From the NCBI RefSeq assembly GCF_000719705.1, contig NZ_JOHO01000001.1, positions 1 to 64,000 of the forward strand: a stretch of DNA of 64,000 bases, in the 5' to 3' direction. The notes beneath the pieces are model-generated. The model ran no database searches and was not told where the DNA came from. It was given only the letters and a program-made list of their open reading frames with translations. Shown here in pieces: positions 1 through 7,647 of the stretch. A program made the translations under genes and the position numbers. Origin of the DNA: Streptomyces sp. NRRL S-350. Its GTDB lineage: Bacteria; Actinomycetota; Actinomycetes; Streptomycetales; Streptomycetaceae. Position 1 is the first letter of the stretch, and the number at the start of each line of letters is the position of its first letter.

Positions 1-13
1 GAGATTTCTGCCT

Positions 14-47
14 GTCTCGTGGGCTCGGAGATGTGTATAAGAGACAG
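14..47 (+). other. Nextera Read 2 transposase adapter (artefact)
   Basis: These 34 bases match the Illumina Nextera Read 2 adapter exactly; the last 19 (29-47) are the Tn5 mosaic end. This is library residue, not genomic DNA, so genomic sequence starts at about base 48 and the window begins at a contig end. Bases 1-13 are also suspect. Confidence 0.97.
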
Positions 48-49
48 GC

Positions 50-307
50 CTACGGCCGCCAGTCATGGCGGTAGTCAGGGTGGTCCTTGCACTGCTCGGC
101 GAGTTTGAGCATCAGGTCGCCGAGCGCGGTAGCCGTGGGCCATCGTCGGTTGTTGACCGCTTCGCAGTACTCGTTGACGATCAGTTCGACCACGGCAGCG
201 CCCTCGAAGGGATGCCCCGGATCGGCAATGCGAGCGCGGAGGAAGTCCTCTACGAAGGTCTCGAGCGGCACCTGATACTCCGACGTCGTGGTGTGGTGTT
301 GCGTCAT
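50..307 (-). CDS. Small hypothetical protein with DUF6221-like tail
   Basis: Encodes 85 residues with no domain of known function. The C-terminus (DHPDYRHDWRP) resembles the tail shared by many short Streptomyces proteins of the DUF6221 type, which have no established role; this is a remembered resemblance only. The ATG at 307 was chosen because upstream in-frame codons belong to a decayed gene (430-606) and have a different composition. The stop (50-52) lies three bases inside the adapter junction, so the natural 3' end could be slightly different. It lies downstream of the NUDIX gene on the same strand but separated by over 300 bases, so co-transcription is uncertain. Confidence 0.55.
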   Translation of the reverse strand: MTQHHTTTSEYQVPLETFVEDFLRARIADPGHPFEGAAVVELIVNEYCEAVNNRRWPTATALGDLMLKLAEQCKDHPDYRHDWRP

Positions 308-429
308 TCTGGCAGCGTCGCCACACGGGCAGAAACGGACGCCGCGCGCCGGCCCGCTGGGGGCGGGGGGCACCCGCCACCCGGCGCCCGCCCCGGCACG
401 GTGTTCTGGCCCATCAGGTGCGGGGCGTT

Positions 430-606
430 CTAGCGGGTGGAGGGGAGCGGCGGCCTTCCCTGCCGGGTCTGGCGGACGAGGCAGCTCAGGATCTCCTCCT
501 TGCCGATGCAGGCATGAGCGGGCCTCGGCTCCGGGAGTGGTCATGACATCCCCGGACCCCAGCAGCTCCCAGCAGTCGTCTCGGAAATGACGAGGGGCTT
601 CTCGCT
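430..606 (-). pseudogene. Decayed paralogue of the 58-residue protein at 15615-15791
   Basis: Aligning this stretch by eye with 15615-15791 shows clear homology over the whole gene, including the upstream CCCGAAGGGA ribosome-binding region and some sequence past the stop. The start ATG is replaced by AGC, one base is missing near codon 9, and one extra base lies roughly 60 bases downstream, so the middle is out of frame while both ends stay alignable. The end reads as KEEIL followed by a TAG stop in the same place as the intact copy. It is either a genuine pseudogene or an intact gene damaged by low-coverage errors near the contig end. Confidence 0.6.
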
Positions 607-634
607 AGGGATCCCTTCGGGAGGACGAGCTTGG

Positions 635-1186
635 TCAGATGTAGTCAACGAAGTCGCTACCGCCGTGCTCGATGTACGCCGTGAGGCCGGAGGCCGCTGC
701 TGCGGCTACCTGGCGAAGGCGATCCATGCTCCGGGGGTTGAGGACGTCGGTCCAGTCCTCGACGGGGCGGGCGGCCCAGTCGCTGTGTTCGGCGGGATCC
801 AGGTGGATCGACGCGAGTTGCTCGGGGCTGAGTGCGCCACCGTCGAAGATCAGACCGAACTTGTTCGCGGGCCACGTCGGTTCGGGCGGAAGGAAGTGGA
901 CGGCCAGCAGTCGGCCGCACTTCAGAGTGAGGCCGGTCTCCTGCCGGGTCTCGCGGATCGCCGCCCCGCTCGGGGGCTCGCCGGGGTCCATCTGGCCGCC
1001 GGGGAACTGCCAGATCTGGCCCTTGTCGGGCTTGTAGACCGAGGAGTTGAGCAGTACCGGCTGGCCGTGCTCGTCGGTGATGTAGAGAGAGGCGTACGCG
1101 GTCGCACGGGGAAGGGTGGCGATGAACTCCTCCGGCGGGAGCCAGCTGCCGGCCTGCGGATCGGGCTCGGGCAGGAAGCTCTCCAT
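635..1186 (-). CDS. NUDIX hydrolase
   Basis: A 183-residue NUDIX-fold hydrolase expected to cleave a nucleoside diphosphate linked to another group; the substrate cannot be read from sequence. The NUDIX box is at about residues 64-86: Gly64, Glu70, and RETRQETG, where one consensus Glu is Gln. Its ATG overlaps the stop of the upstream kinase gene by one base (TGATG), so it is translationally coupled as the last clear member of the leftward operon. In such an operon it could remove a toxic nucleotide-sugar or clean up a donor substrate (inference). Confidence 0.85.
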   Translation of the reverse strand: MESFLPEPDPQAGSWLPPEEFIATLPRATAYASLYITDEHGQPVLLNSSVYKPDKGQIWQFPGGQMDPGEPPSGAAIRETRQETGLTLKCGRLLAVHFLPPEPTWPANKFGLIFDGGALSPEQLASIHLDPAEHSDWAARPVEDWTDVLNPRSMDRLRQVAAAAASGLTAYIEHGGSDFVDYI

Positions 1187-2130
1187 CAGTTCCTCCAGTC
1201 GGTGGCGGTGTTGAGGACGTCGGCGGCCCACTGGTAGTGGCCGGTGTCGCGGATGTCCTTGTCCTGCTCGGGATAGAGGTCGCAGCTCAGCAGGGCGATC
1301 ATGTGCAGGTAGTCGGCGAGGTCGTCGCGCCGGTCGGCGGGGAGGTCCTCGGCGGCGGCGGCCAGCAGGCGGTTGCGGACGTCGACACGGTCTTCGTCGT
1401 ACATCCGGTAGTAGGAGCAGGCCCCCGCGAGGTCGTAGAGCGGGTCTCCGAGCAACGTGAAGGTGCCGAAGTCGATGACGGCGCTGACCTTGCCGTCGGC
1501 GACGAGGATGTTGTCCGGGTAGAGGTCGCCGTGAATGACGCCCTCGGGCCCGGTGTAGGGGCGGGCGAGCCGTGCGGTGAGCCGGTCGGTGATGTGGTCG
1601 ACGGCCGGGACGTCGCGGCGCAGGTCAGCGAGGACCTTGGGGAGCTTCTGCCCGAGGAGGCGGCGCAGGAAGGCGTGCCAGTCCTCGCCCTGGTGGGCCG
1701 GGTCGGGGTCGAGGAGCATCCGCCGGGCGAGCGGGGTGGTCAGGCGCAGGCCGGTGAAGTCGCGGACGGCGCCGAGGTAGGTGTGTTCGGTGGCCGCGTC
1801 GGTGAGGTCGAGGGCGTCGCCCATCGGGGTGCCGGACAGGCGGGTCTCGGTGACGGCGAGCAGGGGGCCGTGCTGCTCGATGCTCTGGATCTCGGGCAGG
1901 GCGAACGGGACGCTATTGCGGTCAAAGCGCCGGTAGAGGTCGGCGATGGTCTCCAGCGCACTGCGCTGGTCGGGGTCGGCGTAGACCTTGAGGACCTGGT
2001 CGTGGCCGAGGGCGTAGACGCGGGCCTCGGTGCCGGCGGCGATCAGGTCGGCGGGGGTGAGTCCGCGGGCTTCGAGGAGCTGGTTCTCGGCATCGGCGGT
2101 GATGCTGCTGGCGTCTCGGCGGGTGATCAC
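1186..2130 (-). CDS. APH-family phosphotransferase (small-molecule kinase)
   Basis: A 314-residue protein-kinase-fold phosphotransferase of the aminoglycoside/fructosamine/choline kinase type. The catalytic loop HGDLYPDN is at residues 200-207 and the metal-binding IDFG at 219-222; the N-lobe is degenerate but retains a plausible lysine (VLKVY, about 48). The expected substrate is a sugar, amino-sugar or amino-alcohol. The start is GTG at 2130, overlapping the methyltransferase stop in a GTGA. Within the operon it may phosphorylate the same intermediate that the upstream phosphatase-like, glycosyltransferase and methyltransferase enzymes handle. A resistance role is possible but not shown. 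Confidence 0.85.
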   Translation of the reverse strand: MITRRDASSITADAENQLLEARGLTPADLIAAGTEARVYALGHDQVLKVYADPDQRSALETIADLYRRFDRNSVPFALPEIQSIEQHGPLLAVTETRLSGTPMGDALDLTDAATEHTYLGAVRDFTGLRLTTPLARRMLLDPDPAHQGEDWHAFLRRLLGQKLPKVLADLRRDVPAVDHITDRLTARLARPYTGPEGVIHGDLYPDNILVADGKVSAVIDFGTFTLLGDPLYDLAGACSYYRMYDEDRVDVRNRLLAAAAEDLPADRRDDLADYLHMIALLSCDLYPEQDKDIRDTGHYQWAADVLNTATDWRN

Positions 2131-2885
2131 GGCGTGCTCCGGGTGATGGCGGTGACGACGGTGCGGTTCTCGGGCCGGACGGGGCCGCCGGTGAAGTCCC
2201 CGGCGAAGGAGACGACGGCGAATCCGGCCTGGTGCAGGGCGTCTTCGAGTTCGGGACGGGAGTACATGCGGGTGCGGCAGGTCGCGGACCAGCCGGGCCG
2301 GGTGTAGGTGACGTGGGCGTGCTTGGCCTCCCAGTCGTACCAGGCGCTCTCGGTGACCCCGTTGTACGTAACGGTTTTGGTGCTGATGGGTTCCGTGCCG
2401 TGCCGGTTCTCGTGCTCGGCCCGCTCGCGGGTGGTCAGCTCCATGACGAGGTGGCCGCCGGGCTTGAGGGCGGTGGCCCAGGCGGTGAGGGCGGCGAGGT
2501 CGTCGGCCGGGGTGTCGAGGTAGCCGAAGCTGGTCCACAGGTTGAGAACGACGTCGAACTCCCCGGGCGGGGGGTTGCGCATGTCGGCCTGGTGGAAGTC
2601 GGCGCCGGGGTGGAGGGCGCGGGCGCGGCCGATCTGGTGGGGCGAGGCGTCGATGCCGGTGACGTGGAGTCCGCGGGCGGTGAGGGGGCCGGTGTGCCGG
2701 CCGAAGCCGCAGGGGACGTCGAGGACCCGGGTACCGGGGGCCATGAACTCCTTCGCGCACAGGGCGTCGAGGTCGGCCTGGGTGCTGTCGTACTTGCCGA
2801 GGGCGCGGAAGGTCTCCTCGAAGCCGGGGTCGAAGAAGGCGTCGGCCCAGTCGTCGGGGGCGGTCACAAGGGCGGTGTCGTTCAC
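2127..2885 (-). CDS. Class I SAM-dependent methyltransferase
   Basis: A 252-residue Rossmann-fold methyltransferase. The SAM-binding motif I is VLDVPCGFGRH at about residue 53, followed by an acidic strand end (VTGID) and a motif with LKPGGHLVMEL typical of post-motif III. No transmembrane or DNA-binding part is visible, so a small-molecule acceptor is likely. The GTG start at 2885 overlaps the upstream stop by four bases, and its own stop overlaps the kinase start the same way. The acceptor is unknown; by context it may be a glycoside or cyclitol. Confidence 0.87.
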   Translation of the reverse strand: MNDTALVTAPDDWADAFFDPGFEETFRALGKYDSTQADLDALCAKEFMAPGTRVLDVPCGFGRHTGPLTARGLHVTGIDASPHQIGRARALHPGADFHQADMRNPPPGEFDVVLNLWTSFGYLDTPADDLAALTAWATALKPGGHLVMELTTRERAEHENRHGTEPISTKTVTYNGVTESAWYDWEAKHAHVTYTRPGWSATCRTRMYSRPELEDALHQAGFAVVSFAGDFTGGPVRPENRTVVTAITRSTP

Positions 2886-3682
2886 GGGGTGGACTCCAGA
2901 GTGTTCAGGAGGAGGGAGTGCAGCTCTCGGGTGTCGGAGGCGACGAGGTAGCGCGCGGTGACGTCGGGACCGTCGAAGCGGACCGGGCGGCCGTGTTCGT
3001 CGGTGATGTGGCGGCCGGTGGCGATGAGGAGGTGGCACAGGGCGGCGATGTCCCAGGCCCGGTGGCCGCACATCTCCGCGACGGCCCCGGCGGCGGTGCC
3101 CCGGGCCACTTCGGTGAGCGCCCGGGTGGACTCGAAGGCGTCCACCAGCAGCGGGTTCCCGGCGGGCAGGCGCTCGCGCAGTGCGGCCGGCTCGAAGTAG
3201 CAGGCGTGGACGGGGCGCTCATCGGGCGGTTGCGGGAGGGGCCGGAACGTCGCCTGGTCGCGGTCGGCGACGGCAAGGATGCCCGCGGCGGGGAAGGAGG
3301 CGATGGAGAACTCCGGCACCTGAGCGCGCCAGGCGCTGACGAGGACGGCGAAGTCGGTGGAGCCGTCGAGGTACTGGCGGGTGCCGTCGAGGGGGTCGAT
3401 GTACCAGGTCAGCACGCGGTGGTTTGTGTTGGCCTGGTGGGTGGCGGGGTCCTCCTCGGTGACGATCACTGCCGTGGGGTCGAGGTGGGTGATCGCCTTG
3501 ACGAGGATCTGTTCGGCGTCGGTGTCGGCGGCGGAGACGAGCGTGCCGTCAGCCTTGCGGCGCACGTCTTCCGGGCCGGCCATGCTGGAGCCCGGCCAGG
3601 TGCTCAGCAGGCGGGCGGCGGCCTGGTCCACGGCGCCGACCAGACTGCGCGACCAGTACGCGGCCCCGCCCAGGAGCGTCAC
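2882..3682 (-). CDS. Inositol monophosphatase-family phosphatase
   Basis: A 266-residue member of the metal-dependent IMPase superfamily, which dephosphorylates inositol phosphate, histidinol phosphate, PAP or sugar bisphosphates. The metal ligands are visible: the acidic pair in VTEED (76-77), the signature DPLDGT (96-101) and AWDIAA (209-214). The GTG start at 3682 overlaps the preceding glycosyltransferase stop by four bases. With two GT4 enzymes upstream it fits a pathway building or trimming a phosphorylated cyclitol or sugar (inference). The small insert after DPLDGTRQY is family-normal. Confidence 0.88.
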   Translation of the reverse strand: MTLLGGAAYWSRSLVGAVDQAAARLLSTWPGSSMAGPEDVRRKADGTLVSAADTDAEQILVKAITHLDPTAVIVTEEDPATHQANTNHRVLTWYIDPLDGTRQYLDGSTDFAVLVSAWRAQVPEFSIASFPAAGILAVADRDQATFRPLPQPPDERPVHACYFEPAALRERLPAGNPLLVDAFESTRALTEVARGTAAGAVAEMCGHRAWDIAALCHLLIATGRHITDEHGRPVRFDGPDVTARYLVASDTRELHSLLLNTLESTP

Positions 3683-4776
3683 CGTGGGCCTCCCGTCAGC
3701 GCGGCGGCGATGTGCTCGCCCCACGCGGGCCAGGAGAACGCGGGGTCGTAGGCGGCCGGGGTGGGGGTCCGGTGGTATTGGGTGCGCATCGCGTCGATCA
3801 GGTCAGCGCTCTCGCGTTCACCCTGGCTGACGGTCAGGTGGATCTCCTCGGGGCAGCGCGGGTGCATGCCGGGGATGTCGCTGAGGATGGTCGGGCGTCG
3901 GTGGGCGATCAGGGCGCTGGCCGGTCCGGAGGTCTCGCCCAGCCAGGGGCCGCGCAGCTGGATGCCGCAGTCCGCGGCGAGCAGCAGGGCGTTGAACTCG
4001 GCGTCGGTGAGGTATCCGGTGTGGCGGACGGTGGGGTCGTCCGGGACTGTGAGGCCGTCGCGGGCCTCCCCGGCGAGCAGGAGCAGGGCGTTCGCGGGGC
4101 GGTCGGTCCAGTTCCGCCAGGCGTCGAGGATGACGGGGATGCGCTTGTAGGCGCCGAGGAATCCGAAGGTGGCGAAGACGAACGCCTGCTCGGGTAGGCC
4201 GTGGCGGGCCCGGGTGCCGGTCACGGGGTTGAGCGGGTGGACGGGGAAGGGCAGGTGGCGGATGTCGGCGGTGGGGTGGCGGTCGGCGAGGTGCTCGGCC
4301 AGCAGCGGGGAGTGGACCAGGACGCGGGTGGCTGCTTCGATCGCCAGGTCCTCGATGTGGGCGTTGAGGCTGTAGCGGTCGACGTGCGGGTGGTCGGCGA
4401 AGTGCCGCTCCATGGCCGCCCGGGTGTCCAGGTGGGTGCCGACCGCGGTGGAGATCCGGGTCAGGACGGCCTGCTGCTCGGCGGCGGGCAGCTGGTCCCA
4501 CGCCTCGTAGTAGTAGTCGAGGTTGTTGTACTCGTGGAGCAGGACCGTGCCGGGCCGGGCTGCCAGCGCGCGGAAGGCGCCGTGGTGGAGGGTGTTGTTG
4601 CCCAGGTGGTAGAGGACGTGGTCGAAGGCGGTCGGGTCGATGCCGGGGCCGGCGATCCGGCGGGTGGTGAAGTGCGCGGCGAGGTGGGGCAGGGACTGGG
4701 TGATGTACCCGGCGACGCCGCTCTTGTCGCGCGGGGCGGGGCCCCAGACTCCGAGGGTGGGAAGCTGCTCAGACAC
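3679..4776 (-). CDS. GT4-type glycosyltransferase (first of two)
   Basis: A 365-residue GT-B glycosyltransferase. The C-terminal half carries a donor-binding Rossmann domain (FATFGFLGAYKR at about 210, LLLAGEARDGL, then GETSGPASALIA in the position of the GT4 EX7E region). The classical second Glu is not obvious, so the donor site is divergent. It starts at GTG 4776 and overlaps the previous gene's stop by eight bases. It probably acts in the cytoplasm because there is no signal peptide or membrane segment. Donor and acceptor are unknown. Confidence 0.82.
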   Translation of the reverse strand: MSEQLPTLGVWGPAPRDKSGVAGYITQSLPHLAAHFTTRRIAGPGIDPTAFDHVLYHLGNNTLHHGAFRALAARPGTVLLHEYNNLDYYYEAWDQLPAAEQQAVLTRISTAVGTHLDTRAAMERHFADHPHVDRYSLNAHIEDLAIEAATRVLVHSPLLAEHLADRHPTADIRHLPFPVHPLNPVTGTRARHGLPEQAFVFATFGFLGAYKRIPVILDAWRNWTDRPANALLLLAGEARDGLTVPDDPTVRHTGYLTDAEFNALLLAADCGIQLRGPWLGETSGPASALIAHRRPTILSDIPGMHPRCPEEIHLTVSQGERESADLIDAMRTQYHRTPTPAAYDPAFSWPAWGEHIAAALTGGPR

Positions 4777-5953
4777 GGGCCGCTCCGAGGACGGGGCGGG
4801 CGGCGCTGATCGCCTCGCTGTAGGCGCTGCCGGTGTTGGCGACGCAGCGGGTCATGCCGAAGTTGCGGGTGGCGCGGTCGGCGGCGGCCCGGCCGGTGTG
4901 GGCCCGCAGGGTGGGGAGGGCGGCGAGTTCGTCCAGCGCGGCGGCGTAGGCGGCGGGGTCGGCGGTGTCGACCAGGCGGCCGGTGTCGGGGGTGACCACC
5001 TCGTTGAGGCCGTCGATGTCGCTGACGACGGCCGGGGCGCCGTGCTGCATGAACTCGATGACGGCCAGCCCGAGCCCTTCGGCGGTGCTGGGCTGGGTGA
5101 CCAGGTCGGCGGCCTCGGCGAGCAGGTCGCGTACCTCGTCACTCTGGTCGGTCAGGAGCGTGATCCGGTCGCCGTGCCGGGCGGCGCGTTCGGCGACGTA
5201 TCGGAGGTAGGCGGAGTCGGAGCCGTTGGTGGAGCCGAGCAGGACCACCCGGCAGTCTGCGCGGGTGGCCATCAGCTCGAAGGCGTCCAGCAGCCGGTGC
5301 TGGGTCTTGCGGGGGGTGTAGCGGCCGGTGAGGGCGATCAGCAGGCCGTCGGTGGGCACGCCTGTGGCCTGCGCGAGGAAGTGCCGGGCCACCCGGCGGT
5401 CGTGGACGCGCGGCCGGTGGCGCACGCCGAGGTGGACGGTGCGGATGCGCTCGGCCGGGTAGCCGAAGCCGGCGGCCTGCCGGGCGAAGGCCCGGCTGCC
5501 GGCGAGGACCAGCGTGGGCGTGCAGGTCCTGGCGACGAAGCGGGAGCGGGGCCAGCCGCCGGGCTCCGTCTCGGGTCGGGTCTCGTGGAACGAGGCGACG
5601 ACGGGCACCGTCTCGGCGAGGCCGGACATGTGCGTCAGCAGCAGCGCGGCCTGGGTGTGGGTGTGGATGACGTCCACCTGCGCGTCGGCGAGGGGGGCGA
5701 AGTCGTCCAGGGCGGCGAACAGGCCGCGCTCCCACGGCACCGCGTTGGGGTCCGGCGGCTGGAGCAGTGCGCCGCCGCGCAGGACCCGCACCCCGTTCTC
5801 CCACCTGGCGGCGGGCTGGTCCGGGGAGTCGCGGTTGGTGAGGACGGTGACCTCGTGACCGGCTGCGGCGAGGTGTTCGGCGAGGGTGGTGACGTGGGTC
5901 TCCATGCCGCCGTGGCGCGGGCGGTAGGTGGTGCTGACCAGGCCGACGTGCAT
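4769..5953 (-). CDS. GT4-type glycosyltransferase (second of two)
   Basis: A 394-residue retaining GT-B enzyme. The N-terminus has the acceptor-domain glycine-rich entry (STTYRPRHGGMETHV), the donor domain begins at LIALTGRYTPRK, and the EX7E motif is clear in STAEGLGLAVIEFM. Residue order is typical of GT4 mannosyl-, glucosyl- or GlcNAc-transferases such as MshA-like enzymes. An ideal ribosome-binding site (AAGGAGG) precedes ATG 5953, and a 31-base gap separates it from the HAD gene, so this may be a re-initiation point in the operon. Paired with the IMPase it recalls glycosyl-inositol chemistry (inference only). Confidence 0.88.
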   Translation of the reverse strand: MHVGLVSTTYRPRHGGMETHVTTLAEHLAAAGHEVTVLTNRDSPDQPAARWENGVRVLRGGALLQPPDPNAVPWERGLFAALDDFAPLADAQVDVIHTHTQAALLLTHMSGLAETVPVVASFHETRPETEPGGWPRSRFVARTCTPTLVLAGSRAFARQAAGFGYPAERIRTVHLGVRHRPRVHDRRVARHFLAQATGVPTDGLLIALTGRYTPRKTQHRLLDAFELMATRADCRVVLLGSTNGSDSAYLRYVAERAARHGDRITLLTDQSDEVRDLLAEAADLVTQPSTAEGLGLAVIEFMQHGAPAVVSDIDGLNEVVTPDTGRLVDTADPAAYAAALDELAALPTLRAHTGRAAADRATRNFGMTRCVANTGSAYSEAISAARPVLGAARV

Positions 5954-5984
5954 GCGGTACCTCCTTCTCCGGTCGGGGAGTTGG

Positions 5985-6656
5985 TCAGGTGGCGGGCAGG
6001 TGGTCCAGGAGCTGGGGCAGGGCGGTGATCACCGGGACGGGCAGTTCGCGGTACACCTGGTGGCGGTCGTAGAGGACGGTGGAGGTGATGCCGGCGCGGA
6101 ACGCGCCGAAGATGTCGTTGATCAGGCCGTCCCCCACGAACAGCGCGTCCGCGGGCGCGCAGCCGAGCTGGCCGAGGGCGGAGGCGAAGATCCCCGGGTC
6201 CGGCTTCTCGACTCCGGTGAGGGTGGAGTCCACGACCACGTTGAAGAAGTCGAGCAGGCCGAAGCGGGCGAGTTCCTCCGTGAGGGTGCCGTCCGAGTTG
6301 GAGACTGCCGCCACCGCCAGGCCCCGCCCGCAGATCTCGCGGAGTACCGCAACCGCGTCCGGGTCGAGGTCGCGGTACAGGTCGGTGCGGTCCGTGCAGC
6401 GGCGCCAGGCCCGGCGGCCGGTCTCCGACCCGACGCCCAGCAGCTGTCCCCACATCGCGCCGACCTTCTCGGGCCGGGTCAGGCCCTGCGGGAAGTCGAG
6501 GTGGTGGGCCTCGGCGGCGGTGGCTAGCGCGGCCTCGGCGGTCTTCGCTCCGATGCCGGGTGCGCCGACGGCGGCGAGTTCCTCACTCATCACCTGTCCG
6601 CTGGGGTGGATGAAGGTCATCCCGATGTCGAACAGCACCGCCTTCCGGAGCTTCAC
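5985..6656 (-). CDS. HAD-superfamily hydrolase
   Basis: A 223-residue haloacid-dehalogenase-fold protein with C1-type cap. Motif I reads FDIGMTF with the nucleophile at Asp10. The second Asp of the usual DxD is Gly, which is seen in some dehalogenase-like or non-phosphatase HADs and raises doubt about phosphatase activity. Motif II is VSNSDG, motif III lysine lies in VEKPDPGIF, and motif IV is VGDGLIND. The GTG start at 6656 overlaps the aminotransferase stop by four bases. It may hydrolyse a phosphorylated intermediate of the operon's pathway. Confidence 0.85.
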   Translation of the reverse strand: MKLRKAVLFDIGMTFIHPSGQVMSEELAAVGAPGIGAKTAEAALATAAEAHHLDFPQGLTRPEKVGAMWGQLLGVGSETGRRAWRRCTDRTDLYRDLDPDAVAVLREICGRGLAVAAVSNSDGTLTEELARFGLLDFFNVVVDSTLTGVEKPDPGIFASALGQLGCAPADALFVGDGLINDIFGAFRAGITSTVLYDRHQVYRELPVPVITALPQLLDHLPAT

Positions 6657-7564
6657 GCGATCACCGCCAGGAAGGAGGCGTCGAGCGGGGGCCGGGTGCC
6701 GGAGCACATCGCCAGGTACTCCTCCCGGAGCGCGCTGCCGATCGGGTGGTCACCGTGGCGGGGGCGGTGGCCGTCCACCTGCCCGACGATCCGGACTTCG
6801 TCCAGCGTGCCGGTGACGAAGACCTCGTCCGCGCCGTGCAGGTCACCGGGGGTCAGGGACTGCTCGGCGGCCGGGATGCCGAGCCGCTCCGCCAGCGCCA
6901 GCACGGTGGCGCGGGTGATGCTGGCCAGGATGCCGTCCGTGAGCGGCGGCGTGGTGATCCGGCCGTGCCGCACCGTGAACACGGCGGCGCCCCCGGTCTC
7001 GGCGACGTTGCCGTGCTGGTTGAGCAGGATCGCCTCGTCCGCGCCCTTCTCCAGCGCCTCCAGGCGGGCCAGGCGGAACCCGGAGTACGCGGCGCCGGTC
7101 TTCGCGGCGGTCGGCAGCGCGTCGTCCGCGATCCGCTGCCGGCTGCTGACGATGCACCGCATCGGCTCTACCGGCCGGGCCGGAGCGGGGAAGCAGGTGA
7201 CGATCGTGCCGGTCGTCATCTCGGTGCGGTCCGCGGTGTAGCGGCCGGTGTCCACGTACACCGACGGCCGCACGTACACGTCGCTCTGCGGGGCAAGCGC
7301 GGCCAGCAACTGCGCGATGCCGTCGCGCAGTTCGGCGGCGAGGCCGGGGTGAGGGATGTGCATCAGGGCGGCGGAGGTCTCCAGGCGCTCCAGGTGCTCG
7401 CCCAGCCGCACGACGGCCAGGCGGCCGTCCGGCTGCCGGTAGCCGCGCAGGCCCTCGAAGACGTTCACCGCCCGCATCGCGGTCTCGGCGGTGACGTGGA
7501 TCGTGGCTTCCTCCCACGACCGCACCTTCCCGTTGTGCCAGATCAGCTCGGGGACGTTGCTCAT
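6653..7564 (-). CDS. Class IV aminotransferase (branched-chain-type, PLP)
   Basis: A 303-residue fold-type IV PLP enzyme like IlvE. The Schiff-base lysine is K155 in TAAKTGAAYSG, and the downstream conserved VAETGGAAVF (about 187-196) holds the cofactor-binding Glu. VFEGLRGYR near residue 36 and the RxH-type HLERL are standard family features. The ATG at 7564 has a good Shine-Dalgarno (AGAAGGAC). A perfect 20-bp hairpin lies just upstream, between this gene and the SIR2-like gene. In an accessory operon it probably transaminates a dedicated keto intermediate rather than serving housekeeping valine/leucine synthesis. Confidence 0.9.
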   Translation of the reverse strand: MSNVPELIWHNGKVRSWEEATIHVTAETAMRAVNVFEGLRGYRQPDGRLAVVRLGEHLERLETSAALMHIPHPGLAAELRDGIAQLLAALAPQSDVYVRPSVYVDTGRYTADRTEMTTGTIVTCFPAPARPVEPMRCIVSSRQRIADDALPTAAKTGAAYSGFRLARLEALEKGADEAILLNQHGNVAETGGAAVFTVRHGRITTPPLTDGILASITRATVLALAERLGIPAAEQSLTPGDLHGADEVFVTGTLDEVRIVGQVDGHRPRHGDHPIGSALREEYLAMCSGTRPPLDASFLAVIA

Positions 7565-7589
7565 CGTCCTTCTCTCTTCCGGGTCGGGG

Positions 7590-7634
7590 GCGGTGCCGGG
7601 TGGCCGACCGGCCTGGTCGGCCACCCGGCACCGC
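7590..7634 (-). terminator. 20-bp perfect hairpin between SIR2-like and aminotransferase genes
   Basis: Arms 7590-7609 and 7615-7634 are exact reverse complements, with a five-base loop. There is no T-run, as is common for Streptomyces terminators. It sits 13 bases after the SIR2-like stop and about 25 bases before the aminotransferase start. It may partially terminate or protect the upstream mRNA, setting different levels for the first gene and the rest of the operon. Confidence 0.8.
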
Positions 7635-7647
7635 GCGGGGAGTGCGG

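Noticed and set aside
1237..2307. Long rightward open frame over the kinase and methyltransferase
   Set aside because: It is the complementary-strand shadow of the leftward genes, with no family motifs and GC-biased composition.
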